Shown here: in pieces, positions 18,221-28,400 of the stretch
Layout of the letters: every line of letters starts with the position of its first letter
Position numbering within the stretch: the stretch's first letter is position 1
Source: Pseudomonas sp. Os17
GTDB taxonomy: Bacteria; Pseudomonadota; Gammaproteobacteria; Pseudomonadales; Pseudomonadaceae
Direction: 5' to 3'
Assembly (NCBI RefSeq): GCF_001547895.1
Contig: NZ_AP014627.1
Coordinates: 1,615,501 to 1,679,500, forward strand
DNA: 64,000 nt
The notes under the pieces: model-generated
What the model saw: the letters and a program-made list of their open reading frames with translations, nothing else
Database searches by the model: none
Told to the model about the DNA's origin: nothing
Translations under genes and position numbers: made by a program

Positions 18221-18779
18221 TTGCCTGCGTTTTTTGCCAACGCGTCGGACACGTCCTGTTCCAGGGCGCCACCGGTGCTCGGCGCCGGTGGCCATGACCC
18301 CTGCCTTTAGCCGTGTTGTTCATCCGTTGCCTGTCCCCACAACCTGACGTGGCCGCTGCACATTCAAGTGCCGAGGTTCATCGGTACTTGGCCAACTGTT
18401 TTCAAGTGGCGGTCGATGAATAACGCCGGCAGTTCCTATGCATTAACAGCTATTGATTGACTTGATAACGGTCTAACTCGTGGCCGATGTTCTTGTTGTG
18501 GGAAATTTCCCTGTGTTGTCTGGGAGTATTCCGGTAATTCGAATCGGTGTGGTCTTGATCTAAAAAAATCAGTGCTTGGTTATTGTAGTCGCTGCTGACA
18601 TGCCTGGTCCGCCTTTCGAACTAAAGGGGGATTTTAAAACTGGAAGTCAGCAGCGCTCATACACTTTAAATAGGGTAGGGCGAGTGTTCTTTCTACTGTG
18701 GTGACAAGCACTTTGTCGACTTTCAGATAAGGAAGGTTCTTGCCCGTCATCCTTTGAGTTAATTGGAAAAGGAAATCAG
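18221..18779. other. Leader region of fimbrial/TPS cluster 1
   Basis: The region has about 560 bp without a gene. A hairpin with an 8-bp stem (GCCACCGG/CCGGTGGC) lies at 18268-18292. From about 18400 the base composition becomes clearly more AT-rich than the neighbouring genes. A block at 18559-18595 recurs upstream of cluster 2 and is listed separately. GGAAATCAG directly precedes the pilin ATG and is nearly the same in cluster 2. No integrase remnant or duplicated tRNA end was found. Confidence 0.6.
18559..18595 (+). promoter_or_regulatory. Conserved promoter/leader block of cluster 1
   Basis: TCTAAAAAAA at 18559-18568 is followed 12 nt later by TATTGTAGTC at 18581. The corresponding block before cluster 2 has the same A-tract, the same 12-nt spacing and TATCGTAATC. 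The distance from the block to the pilin start codon is 221 nt here and 224 nt there. Conservation at fixed spacing in otherwise divergent DNA suggests the promoter or an operator; TATTGT would be a plausible -10. Confidence 0.5.
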
Positions 18780-19343
18780 ATGAAACGCAAGTCCCTCGTC
18801 TCAATGGCAACTTCCGGGTTGATGTTGGCCGCATTGATCCCGACGTTCGCCCAGGCAACCGATGGTATTGTGAACTTCAGCGGCAGCATCACAGACGTGA
18901 CCTGCGAGATCAACGGCAAGGCCCCGGGTGAAAACAACGTAACTAACGTTGAACTGGGTACTTTTCTGCCTACGCACTTTGCAACTATCGGCACCACTTC
19001 CGACCTGAAACCTTTTGAACTGAAACTCTCGGGCACCAACTGCAAGAATGACTCCAAGGTGTCCATCGAGTTCGACCAGGTCAATAACATCGATCCTGCA
19101 ACAGGCAACCTCAAGCTGATCGGCAGCGCTCCGGCCACCGGCGTGCAGATCCAGATCTATAACGACAACGCCGCCCAGCCGCAGAAAATCGTCCTTGGCC
19201 AGGCCGAAACCTCGCCACAGGTGGCAAAGGTTTCCGGTAATACCGCCACCCTCAAGTACAAGGCCGCTTATGTGTCCACGGCTGCTTCGGTCGGAGCCGG
19301 TTCGGGTATCTCCTTTATCCGCTACACCCTGGCTTACCAGTAA
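18780..19343 (+). CDS. Major fimbrial subunit (pilin), cluster 1
   Basis: Secreted pilin of 187 residues with a signal peptide cleaved after about residue 26 (TFAQA). Two cysteines (Cys42 and Cys88) fit the single disulfide of chaperone-usher pilins, and the C-terminus RYTLAYQ ends in the alternating hydrophobic pattern with penultimate aromatic residues recognised by the chaperone. As the first gene of the cluster and followed directly by a chaperone and usher, it is expected to form the fibre shaft. Its paralogue in cluster 2 is at 33668, and the mature sequences have diverged far more than the usher or TpsB pairs. Confidence 0.9.
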   Translation: MKRKSLVSMATSGLMLAALIPTFAQATDGIVNFSGSITDVTCEINGKAPGENNVTNVELGTFLPTHFATIGTTSDLKPFELKLSGTNCKNDSKVSIEFDQVNNIDPATGNLKLIGSAPATGVQIQIYNDNAAQPQKIVLGQAETSPQVAKVSGNTATLKYKAAYVSTAASVGAGSGISFIRYTLAYQ

Positions 19344-19370
19344 CAGCCTTTAGTCTTTAAGGGGCAGGTC

Positions 19371-20135
19371 ATGGCGCCGACAGCGCGTTTTGTTCATTCT
19401 CTCGTTCTCGGTGTCATGTTCCTGGGGCTGTTCTCGGTAACTGCACAGGCCGGGATAGTTCTTCAAGGCACCCGCTTGGTTTATCCATCCGATGCCAGGG
19501 AAGTTACCTTGAAAATAACTAATACCGGACCTGTCCCTCTTTTGGCGCAAAGCTGGATTGATAAAGGCGAGGCCGATAAGTCTCCCGAAGAAATAAAAGT
19601 GCCTTTCCTCTTGGCACCGGCGGTCAGTCGCCTGGAGTCGGGCGGGGCTGCCGTACTGCGTCTTTCTTATTCGAAGGAACCCTTGGCAACCGATCGCGAG
19701 ACATTGTTCTGGTTGAATGTACTGGAAACTCCACCGCGTAAGGAAAACGAAGAAAACGTACTGCAGTTTGCCTTTAGGACACGGATCAAGATCTTCTTTC
19801 GTCCTCGCGATCTGGCAGGAAATGTCGATACGGCTGGAGAAAAACTCAAGTGGGAGTTCAACCCTGCGGCTCGCTTGAATAGCACTGCCCAAAGTGCGCC
19901 GGTAGCTGTGGTGAAAGTCTCCAATCCAACGCCTTACTACGTGTCTTTCGGACGTCTGGAAGTTGTACAGGGCGGGCGACAGTTCCCGCTCAAGCCCGGC
20001 ATGGTCGCGCCGTTCGCCGATGAGTCGTTTGCCTGGCCGGCAGCGGCTGCGCAGGAGCCGGGCAAGGCCTCCATTCACTATGAAGTGATCAACGATTTCG
20101 GCGGCCGCCGGCTGCTTGAGCGCCCGCTGCTCTAG
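19371..20135 (+). CDS. Fimbrial periplasmic chaperone A, cluster 1
   Basis: PapD-like chaperone of 254 residues with a signal peptide (about 1-27). The first strand contains GTRLVYPSDAREVTL. The subunit-binding region includes RIKIFFRP, with the conserved basic residue that anchors the pilin C-terminus, and the second domain has VSNPTPYYVSF. It stabilises pilin subunits in the periplasm by donor-strand complementation. It lies 27 bp after the pilin gene and is the counterpart of the gene at 34278 in cluster 2. Confidence 0.94.
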   Translation: MAPTARFVHSLVLGVMFLGLFSVTAQAGIVLQGTRLVYPSDAREVTLKITNTGPVPLLAQSWIDKGEADKSPEEIKVPFLLAPAVSRLESGGAAVLRLSYSKEPLATDRETLFWLNVLETPPRKENEENVLQFAFRTRIKIFFRPRDLAGNVDTAGEKLKWEFNPAARLNSTAQSAPVAVVKVSNPTPYYVSFGRLEVVQGGRQFPLKPGMVAPFADESFAWPAAAAQEPGKASIHYEVINDFGGRRLLERPLL

Positions 20136-20202
20136 TCGGTTTCTTGATTCAACTTCGCTGGTTTATCAGGTCGCCCATGCTTGGGCGCGTTGGGATGTCG
20201 TT

Positions 20203-22890
20203 ATGTTCAGTGTTCAGTGCCAAGGGCGCGGTGTATCCGCGCGCCCCGGGGTTGTGTGCGGCCGGGGCTCTGTTCCGTTTGTATGGGCTCTGTGTCTGGG
20301 CGCGACCTTGCTGGGCAATTCCACAGGCCTGACGGCGAACGAGGAGAACCACGACCCTGAACAGGGCCAGCGGGTGCTGTTCGACAGCCAGATGCTGTTT
20401 CAAGGAACCCAGACCCCCATCGACACCTCACGCTTTGAACATCCGGGCTACATCGCGCCGGGCAAGTACCTGCTCGACCTGTGGGTGAGCGGCCAGTGGC
20501 GGGCGCTGCAGGAAATCGAGTTCCGGGCCAGTGACGAGCCCCAGGGCAGCCAGCCGTGTTTCGACCGGAGCCTGTTGCAGACGCTGGGCATCGACCTGAA
20601 AAAAGCCGACACCGCCCTGGGAACCGCAGCCACCCACCCGCTCCAGGGCGCGGCAGCGTTCTGCGGCGAGCTGGACAGTTACATCCCCGGGGCCAGCAGC
20701 CGGATCAATATCGCCGAGCAGAAGATCGAGCTTTCGGTGCCGCAGTACTTCCTGCAGGCGAACCTGTCGAAGACCTATGTCGACCCCGCCAGTTGGGATC
20801 CCGGGATCAGCGCCGCGGTACTCAACTACAACAGCAACCTGTTCAGCTCCCAGAGTCGCGGGCAGAGCCAGACCCACGGTTACGCCGGACTCAACCTGGG
20901 GCTCAATGTCGGGGCGCTGCGCTTGCGTCACAGCGGCACCGCGACCTGGTCACCTGAGCTGGGCGGCCGCTATCAGCGAGGCTACATCTACGCCCAGACC
21001 GAGCTGCCGGACTGGCACTCGCAGTTGCTGGTGGGGGAAAGCGTCACGGATGCCGATCTGTTCGATTCGGTGTCGTTTCGCGGCGTTCAGCTGGCCAGCG
21101 ATTCGCGCATGCTGCCCGATACCCAGCGTTACTACGCGCCGCAAGTCCGGGGCACGGCCAACAGCAACGCCAAGGTTTCGGTGTACCAGCGTGGTTACCT
21201 GATCTACGAAACCTCGGTCGCGCCGGGGCCTTTCGAAATCTCCGACCTGCAGGCCGCGAGCTTCGGTGGCGATCTGGAGGTGACGGTGACCGAGGCCAAT
21301 GGCCAGGTCAGCCGCTTCACCGTGCCCTTTGCCACCACCGTGCAACTGCTGCGCCCGGGCACTTCCCGCTACAGCCTGACCCTCGGCCAGGTGACGGACC
21401 CGGGGCTGGGAGGCTCCGAGCAGTACGTGGCCCAGGGCACCTTGCACCGCGGTCTGGACAACCAGTTGACCGGCTATGTCGGCACCGCGCTGACGGGCAG
21501 TTACATGTCGGCCCTGATCGGCAGCGCGCTGAACACCTCCGTGGGCGCCTTTGCCCTGGACCTGACCCAGGCCCGCACCGAACTGCCCGGCAACGGCAGC
21601 CTGCAGGGCTCGAGCCTGCGCCTTTCCTACAGCAAGAACCTGCCGGTCAGCGGCACCCAGTTTTCCTTGTTGGCGTATCGCTATTCCACCAGCGGTTTTC
21701 TGGGCCTGCACGACGCCATTGCCGTGCAGGACTATGTCGAGCGTGGCGCGCAGGTCGAATCGTTTTCCCGGGTGCGGGACCGTCTGGACGTGAACATCAA
21801 CCAGCAACTGGGCAAGGGCGGCGGCCAGCTCTATGTCACCGGCTCCAGCCTCAAGTACTGGAACCGCCAGGGCCAGGCCCTGAACTTCTCCCTGGGCTAC
21901 GGCAATCAGTGGCGAGGCAACAGTTACTCGTTCATGGCCCAGCGCATGCGCGCCACCAGCAATGGTCCTGGGCGCGGTGCCGGCGCGGACAACACCTATT
22001 TCAGCTTCAGCCTGTCGATTCCCCTGGGGCGCGCGGGACGTCGGGGAACGACGGTCAACGCCTATGCCAGTCACGACCGGAACTCCGGCGCGCATTACAC
22101 CAGCGGGATTTCCGGGGCGCTGGACCAGGACGGTAATGCCACCTATGCGGTGTCCGCCTCCCATGATCAACGCCAGCGCGAAACCTCGACCAACGCCAGC
22201 TTCAACTACTTCCTGCCCGAGGTTTCCCTGAGTTCGAGCTTTTCCCAGGGCAGCGATTACCGCCAGCAATCCCTCGGGGCTTCCGGGGGCATGGTCCTGC
22301 ACCAGGGCGGCCTGACGTTCTCCCAGACCCTGAGTGAAACCTCGGGCCTGGTGTACGCCCCCCACGCCAAGGGGGCCCGGGTCGGCTACGCCGGGACGCG
22401 GGTGGATGAGCGCGGCTATGCCGTGGTGCCGAGCCTGAGCCCCTATCAACTGAACACCGTGGACATCGACCCCAACGGTATCGCCGACGATGTCGAACTG
22501 CAGGTCAGTTCGCGCAATGTTGCGCCGCTGGCGGGCGCCGTGGTGCGGCTCAACTACCCGACCCGCAGAGCCCGGGCTTTTCTGATCGACAGCCGTCAGC
22601 CCAATGGCCAGCAACTGCCGTTCGCTGCCCTGGCGGTCGAGGTGTCCAGCGGCGTCGAGCTGGGGGCGGTGGGGCAGGGCAGCCGACTGGTGCTGCGCTC
22701 CGAGCAGGACCAGGGGACCTTGCGGGTGGAGTGGGGCCACGAGCCCGGCCAGCAATGCCTGATCGACTATCGATTGCCCCCCCGCGATCCGGCGTCCGCC
22801 AGCAGCTACGAATTGCTGCAGCTGCCCTGCCGCGCGGTGCCGCCTGGTGATGCCGATTCCGTGCTGTCGGGGAGCGCTGCCGATGCGTAA
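20203..22890 (+). CDS. Outer-membrane fimbrial usher, cluster 1
   Basis: Usher of 895 residues that docks chaperone-subunit complexes and assembles the pilus across the outer membrane. After a signal region of about 45 residues come the N-terminal periplasmic domain (LLFDSQMLFQG-type start, PGYIAPGKYLLDLWV), the 24-strand barrel with plug (VYQRGYLIYETSVAPGPFEI), and two C-terminal domains. The length is ordinary, with no room for an added POTRA domain. The start at 20203 is preferred because the cluster 2 usher begins in the same context (TTATGTTC) with related residues; no strong ribosome site is seen for either. The stop overlaps the following chaperone start. Confidence 0.93.
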   Translation: MFSVQCQGRGVSARPGVVCGRGSVPFVWALCLGATLLGNSTGLTANEENHDPEQGQRVLFDSQMLFQGTQTPIDTSRFEHPGYIAPGKYLLDLWVSGQWRALQEIEFRASDEPQGSQPCFDRSLLQTLGIDLKKADTALGTAATHPLQGAAAFCGELDSYIPGASSRINIAEQKIELSVPQYFLQANLSKTYVDPASWDPGISAAVLNYNSNLFSSQSRGQSQTHGYAGLNLGLNVGALRLRHSGTATWSPELGGRYQRGYIYAQTELPDWHSQLLVGESVTDADLFDSVSFRGVQLASDSRMLPDTQRYYAPQVRGTANSNAKVSVYQRGYLIYETSVAPGPFEISDLQAASFGGDLEVTVTEANGQVSRFTVPFATTVQLLRPGTSRYSLTLGQVTDPGLGGSEQYVAQGTLHRGLDNQLTGYVGTALTGSYMSALIGSALNTSVGAFALDLTQARTELPGNGSLQGSSLRLSYSKNLPVSGTQFSLLAYRYSTSGFLGLHDAIAVQDYVERGAQVESFSRVRDRLDVNINQQLGKGGGQLYVTGSSLKYWNRQGQALNFSLGYGNQWRGNSYSFMAQRMRATSNGPGRGAGADNTYFSFSLSIPLGRAGRRGTTVNAYASHDRNSGAHYTSGISGALDQDGNATYAVSASHDQRQRETSTNASFNYFLPEVSLSSSFSQGSDYRQQSLGASGGMVLHQGGLTFSQTLSETSGLVYAPHAKGARVGYAGTRVDERGYAVVPSLSPYQLNTVDIDPNGIADDVELQVSSRNVAPLAGAVVRLNYPTRRARAFLIDSRQPNGQQLPFAALAVEVSSGVELGAVGQGSRLVLRSEQDQGTLRVEWGHEPGQQCLIDYRLPPRDPASASSYELLQLPCRAVPPGDADSVLSGSAADA

Positions 22891-23641
22891 CCCATGCCAA
22901 TGCAGCCTTGCCTGCCGGGGACTCAGGCGACTGGCGGGGCTGCTGCTTGCTTTCAGTGCCGGGGCCCAGGCGGATCTGTCGATTGTCGGTTCGCGATTCA
23001 TCTATCCCGCCGGGCAGTCGGCGCTGACCATCCGAGTCGGCAACGTCGGTCAGGCGCCGATCCTGTTGCAGGCCTGGTTGGACAAGGGCGATGCCCAGGC
23101 CAACCCCAGCGAACTGGCGGTGCCGTTCGTACTGTCGCCGCCGATTTCCCGGCTTGAGCCCATGCAGCGGGCGGCCCTGGTGCTGCGCTACAGCGGTGAG
23201 CCGCTGCCCGGCGACCGCGAGTCGGTGTTCTGGGTCAACTTTCTCGAAGTGCCGTCCCGGCTGCCGACGAGCGAGAACGTCCTGCGCCTGGCCTACCGCA
23301 TGCGCATGAAGCTGCTGTATCGCCCCGAGGGCCTGGCGGGCACGGCGGACCAGGCCGTAGCACAACTGCGCTGGCGCTTCAGCGCCGCGGCCAAGGCCAG
23401 GAACCAGGCCGCGCTGCTGGTCAGCAACCCGACACCCTATTACGTGTCGTTGGCCCAATTGACCCTGGGCAGCGGCGCTCCAGCCATCACCCGGCAGGGG
23501 ATCACCGTGGCGCCCTTGGGCACCACGCGGATCGACCTGCCCGACGTACAGGCGATCACCCCGGATCGGGCGGTGATTCATTATCAAGTGGCAACAGACA
23601 GCGGGGAGACGCTGAGTGGAAGTGCGCGGATACAAGACTGA
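22883..23641 (+). CDS. Fimbrial periplasmic chaperone B, cluster 1
   Basis: Second PapD-like chaperone of the cluster, 252 residues, with a signal peptide ending near GAQA. It has GSRFIYPAGQSALTI in the first strand, RMKLLYRP in the subunit-binding region and VSNPTPYYVSLAQL in domain 2. In CupB-type clusters one chaperone serves the shaft pilin and another the tip subunit, so this may be dedicated to the tip protein; that is inference. The ATG at 22883 overlaps the usher stop and has GGGGAG upstream at 22869-22874. Its last 26 bp overlap the tpsB start. Confidence 0.92.
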   Translation: MRNPCQCSLACRGLRRLAGLLLAFSAGAQADLSIVGSRFIYPAGQSALTIRVGNVGQAPILLQAWLDKGDAQANPSELAVPFVLSPPISRLEPMQRAALVLRYSGEPLPGDRESVFWVNFLEVPSRLPTSENVLRLAYRMRMKLLYRPEGLAGTADQAVAQLRWRFSAAAKARNQAALLVSNPTPYYVSLAQLTLGSGAPAITRQGITVAPLGTTRIDLPDVQAITPDRAVIHYQVATDSGETLSGSARIQD

Positions 23642-25370
23642 AGTGGCCTCGAACAAGGGGGCGCGCGGGCCGATTTGCGGTCGCTACGTGGGGACCCGGC
23701 CAGGCGTATCCAGAGGCAGTTTGAGTCTGCTGCTGATGCTGCCATGCCTGGCGACTGCTGCCGTCTACGTACCCAATGCGGGACAGGCGATGCGTGACAT
23801 CCAGGCCACGCAGCCGGCCTTGCCGGAGTCGTCGGAGCCTGAGTTGGACCTGCCCGCGGTCAAGCCGCCGAGCGCCCCGGCCCAGGCGCCGGACAGCTCC
23901 GGTCTCCGTTTGCTGGTCAAGCGGTTCGAAATCGTCGGCAACCGGGCGATCAACAGCCAGACGCTGCTGCCACTGCTGGCGGATCTGCAAGGCCAGGAGC
24001 TGGACCTGAACCAGTTGCGGGCCGCGGCCGAGCGCCTGACCGGCTACTACCAGAGCCAGGGCTACATGCTGGCCCGGGCGTTCCTGCCGGCTCAGGACAT
24101 CGAAGACGCCGTGGTGCGCATCGAAGTGCTGGAGGGGCGCTACGGGCGTATCGAGCTGCACAACAGCTCCCGGGCCCGGGACGCGGTGATCGCAGGCCCC
24201 TTGTCGGCCCTCAAGAGCGATGCCCCGGTGCACAGCGATGACCTGGAACGCAGCCTGCTGCTGTTAAGCGACCTTCCCGGGGTGCGGGTCAAGGGCACCC
24301 TGCGTGCCGGCGAGCAGCGCGGCACCACCGACCTGCTGGTCGATGCCGGGCCCGGGTCCTGGGCCAGCGGCAGCCTGGAAGCCGACAACTACGGCGGCTA
24401 CTACACCGGCGAATATCGCCTGGGGGGCAGCCTCAACCTCAACAACCCGCTACGCCTGGGCGACCAGCTCAACCTGCGCGTGCTGGGCAGCGACGAGGAT
24501 CAGCGTTACTACCGCGCCGCCTACAAACTGCCGCTGGGGCCCCGGTCCACCAGCCTGGGCGTGGCCTATTCGCACATGAGCTACGAGCTGGGCCGGATCT
24601 TCGAGCCCCTGCAAGCCCATGGCCAGGCCAGCATCGGCAGCGTGTTTGTCACCCAGCCGCTGATCCGCAGCCGCAGCTTCGATCTCAGTGCCCAGTTGCA
24701 GTACGAGGACAAACGGCTGCGGGACGACATCGACCTGTTCGAAACCAGCAGCCGCAAGCATGTGGAACTCTGGACCCTGGGCCTGAACGGCAACTCCCAG
24801 GACGAGGGGTTCGGCGGCGGGCAGAACTTCTTCTACCTCACTTATGGCAGCGGTCGCCTGAGCCTCGACGGTGCCGAGGCGCAATGGCTCGATCGCTTCA
24901 CCGCCGCAGCGGCCGGCGGTTTCCAGAAGCTCACGTTCAACGGCGCGCGCCTGCAGTACCTGAGCCCGCGCTTTCAGCTCTATGCCCAGCTCAACGCGCA
25001 GTGGGCCGGCTCCAACCTGGACAGTTCGGAGAAGTTCGGCATTGGCGGCCCCTTCGACGTGCGTGCCTATCCCCAGGGCGCCGGCAGCGGCGACCAGGGA
25101 TGGCAGGCCAGCCTGGAGTTGCGTTACGCCCTGGCCCCGCGCTGGCAGCTCAAGGCCTTTGTCGACCACGGCGCGGTGCAGCTCAACAAGCTGCCCTGGA
25201 CTCGCGAAGACAACCGTCGCCAGCTCTCCGGCGCCGGTGTCGGCGCCACGTGGAGCGGTCCTTCGCAGCAGATCAGCCTGACCAGCGCCTGGGCGCTGGA
25301 CAACAACCAGGAAGGCAATGGCCCCGAGCGCACCCCGCGCATCTGGGCCAGCGCCACCCAGTATTTCTGA
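23616..25370 (+). CDS. TpsB-type two-partner secretion transporter (FhaC/ShlB family), cluster 1
   Basis: Outer-membrane pore of 584 residues for export of a TpsA protein. A signal region (hydrophobic about 35-49) is followed by a linker and two POTRA domains, at about 96-175 (LVKRFEIVGNRAI, QGYMLARAFLPAQ, RIEVLEGRYG) and about 178-255. The beta-barrel contains the loop-6 motif VRAYP near residue 482, a variant of VRGY, and ends in the barrel-type aromatic terminus TQYF. The GTG start is supported by GGGGAG at 23602-23607 and by the identical arrangement in cluster 2, where the same 26-bp overlap with the chaperone occurs. Its substrate is presumably the tpsA gene immediately downstream. Confidence 0.93.
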   Translation: MEVRGYKTEVASNKGARGPICGRYVGTRPGVSRGSLSLLLMLPCLATAAVYVPNAGQAMRDIQATQPALPESSEPELDLPAVKPPSAPAQAPDSSGLRLLVKRFEIVGNRAINSQTLLPLLADLQGQELDLNQLRAAAERLTGYYQSQGYMLARAFLPAQDIEDAVVRIEVLEGRYGRIELHNSSRARDAVIAGPLSALKSDAPVHSDDLERSLLLLSDLPGVRVKGTLRAGEQRGTTDLLVDAGPGSWASGSLEADNYGGYYTGEYRLGGSLNLNNPLRLGDQLNLRVLGSDEDQRYYRAAYKLPLGPRSTSLGVAYSHMSYELGRIFEPLQAHGQASIGSVFVTQPLIRSRSFDLSAQLQYEDKRLRDDIDLFETSSRKHVELWTLGLNGNSQDEGFGGGQNFFYLTYGSGRLSLDGAEAQWLDRFTAAAAGGFQKLTFNGARLQYLSPRFQLYAQLNAQWAGSNLDSSEKFGIGGPFDVRAYPQGAGSGDQGWQASLELRYALAPRWQLKAFVDHGAVQLNKLPWTREDNRRQLSGAGVGATWSGPSQQISLTSAWALDNNQEGNGPERTPRIWASATQYF

Positions 25371-25401
25371 AGGCTTGCGTGTGCTTCGGATGCTGTCCCG
25401 T

Positions 25402-25418
25402 CCTGCAAGGGTTGCAGG
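25402..25418 (+). promoter_or_regulatory. Hairpin in front of tpsA-1
   Basis: CCTGCAA / TTGCAGG around a GGG loop lies 27 nt before the tpsA start, just upstream of the ribosome site. Equivalent hairpins with the same CCTGC/GCAGG core precede the other two tpsA genes (29975-29998 and 40321-40344). Confidence 0.6.
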
Positions 25419-25445
25419 GCGTTTATCAATAGATGAGGAGTCAAC

Positions 25446-28400
25446 GTGAACAAGGTTTATGCATTGGTATGGAATCAGGCCCAGGGTTGCTGGAGTGTGA
25501 CCGACGAGGGGGCGCGTCGTCGGCGTCGCTCCGGGACCCGCAAAGGCCTGGTGCTGATGGTGGCCGGGCTGTTGAGCCTGGGCGGGCTGCCCGCGGCTTT
25601 CGCGTTGCCGACTGGGGGCACCGTGGTTGCCGGCGCGGCGGACATTTTGCCGTTCGACAACGGCAAGCAGATGTCGATCAACCAGAGCACCGACAAGGTG
25701 ATCATCAACTGGAACGACTTCAGCGTGAACAAGGGCCAGGCGGTGACCTTCAACCAGCCGAAAACCACCTCCATCGCCCTGAATCGGGTGATTGGCGTCA
25801 ACGGCAGTAACATCCAGGGCCAGATCAAGGCCAACGGCCAGGTGTTCCTGATCAACCCCAACGGCGTGGTATTCGGCAACAACGCCCAGGTCAACGTCGG
25901 TGGCCTGGTGGCCTCGACCCAGAACATCAGCGATGACAATTTCAACGCCGGCAACTACAAGTTCGCCGGCACCTCATCGGCCGAGGTCATCAACAACGGC
26001 TCCATCACCGCAGCAGACGGCGGCAACGTGGCGCTGCTCGGCAGGAGCGTGCGCAACGAAGGCACCATCAAGGCGCAGAAGGGCCGCGTGGCCCTGGGCG
26101 GCGGCAGTGCCTTCACCGTCAGTTTCGATGGCAACAACCTGCTGGACCTGCAAGTGGATGCCGCCGCGATCAATGCGCTGGTGAGCAACGGCGGCCTGCT
26201 CAAGGCCGACGGCGGGCAGGTGCTGATGACCGCCAAGAGCGCAGGCTCCATGCTGCAGACCGTGGTCAACAACCAGGGCGCCATTGAGGCCAACACTCTG
26301 TCGCGCAAGGCCGGCAAGATCACCCTGGACGGTGGCGACGTGGGCGTGGTCAACGTCGGCGGCTCGATGAGCGCCAATGCCCTGACCGCCATCGGTGATG
26401 GTGGCGTGATCGAGACCAAGGGCGCCAACACCAAGGTGCAACTGGCCGCACGGGTCAACACCCAGGCCGGCAACGGCAAGGTCGGCACCTGGAAGATCAG
26501 CTCCAGCGAGGTCAATGTCAGCCCCACGGCCACCGCCGGCAGCCACACCGTGTACGCCGATACCCTGTCGCACAACCTGGCCACCACCAACGTCGAGCTG
26601 AGCAGCAAGACCGGCGATGTGTCGGTGGACGGCGCCATAGACTGGACCAGCGGCAATCAGCTGAGCGTCAACTCGGCCCGGGACATTCAGCTCAACAGCA
26701 GCCTCAAGGGCAGCGGCGGTGGAACCCGCGTCGAGCTCAATGCCGCCCAGGACCTCAAGCTCAACGCCGCGGTGGAGCTCACCGGCATCAACAGCAGCCT
26801 GGGCCTGGATTACGGCAACACCTATGCCCTGGGCCCGAATGGCCGGGTCACCCTCTCCGGCAGCGGCGCCTGGTTCGACGCCAATGGCGACCTGTACAAG
26901 GTGATCCAGAACGCCGCGCAGTTGCAGGCGATCGGCGCCAACCTCGACGGTCTCTACGTACTGGGCAACAACATCGCCGGCAGTGGCGTCATCAAGTCCA
27001 TCGGTGGCAGCAATACGTTCACCGGAACCTTCGATGGCCTGGGCAACACCGTCAGCGGCTTCACCGTCAACACCGACGGCCCTTACGGTGGCCTGTTCGG
27101 CAAGTCCTCGGGCGCCATCAGCAACCTCAAGCTGGCCTCGATGACCATCAACGGCACCACCTCCAACGCCGGCTTCGGCTACATCGGCGGCCTGGTGGGG
27201 CTCAACGGCGGCAGTATCAACAACGTCAGCGCCAGTAATCTGCGCGTGGTCGCCAACAGCAATCAGAACAACACCCTGGGCGGCCTGGTGGGCGTCAACT
27301 CCGGCGGCAGCATCGATCGCGCAACCCTGGCCGGCACCGTGACCGGTAACGCCAATACCCTGGCCGTGGGTGGACTGGTAGGGGAAAACCGCAACAGCAT
27401 CGATGGCGTTGGCTCCATCACCAACAGCAGCACCAACGTCCAGGTCCTGGGCACCATGCAGATCAGTTCCTTTGGCGGCATGGGGGGGCTGGTGGGCGTC
27501 AACAAGAACGGCACCATCGCCGACTCTTCGAGCGCCGGCTCCGTGGGCACCGGTTTCAGCCGCTACGTCCAGGACCCGAACCTTGGCGGTCTGGTGGGCT
27601 ACAACCAGGACGGCAGCATCGAGCGCGCCAGCTCCTCGGTCAGCGTGGTGGGGTTTGCCGCCAGCAATATCGGCGGCCTGGTGGGCCTCAACAACAACGG
27701 CACCGTCACTGACTCCAGCGCCAGTGGTGCGGTCACCGGCACCGGATCGGCGGCCGCTGGCGGCCTGGTGGGCCTGAACAAGAACAGCGTGCTGAACAAC
27801 GTCAAGGCGACCGGCCGGGTGGCCGACTCCACCGGTGGCAACGTCGGCGGTCTGGTGGGCAAGAACGTCCAGAGCGACATCCACACCGCTGAAGCCACCG
27901 GCGAGGTGCTGGGCGGCGGCAGCGGCAACATTGGCGGGCTGATCGGGCACAACTTTGCCGGCACCACCGAGTACGCCGTGGCGCGCGGCAAGGTCACCGG
28001 CGGCGCCCTGAGTTACATCGGCGGGCTGGTGGGCTACAACGACGGCGACCTGAGTTCGGTGGAAGCCAGCGGCAACGTCACCGGTGGCAACAACAGCTTT
28101 GTCGGCGGCCTGGCAGGGACCAATGGCGACTATGTGGACCACCGCATCGATACCGCCTCGGCCAAGGGCAACGTGGTGGGTGGCAGCCAGAGCAGCGTGG
28201 GCGGCCTGGTCGGGCAGAACGACTCGCGGATCACCAACTCCCTGGCCAATGGTCAGGTCAGTGGCGGCACCTATGCCCGCCTGGGCGGCCTGGTTGGGCT
28301 GAACATGGGCGACGTACGCCAGTCCGTGGCCTACGGCAACATCAGCGTCCTTCCCCGTGGCTATCAGACCTACGGCGGCCTGGCCGGCGTCAACTACGGA

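Noticed and set aside
20950..23001. Minus-strand frame of 683 codons opposite the usher (and a similar one at 34797-37091)
   Set aside because: Third-position GC bias keeps the reverse frame open in both usher genes; the predicted proteins are Gly/Arg/His-rich without domains.
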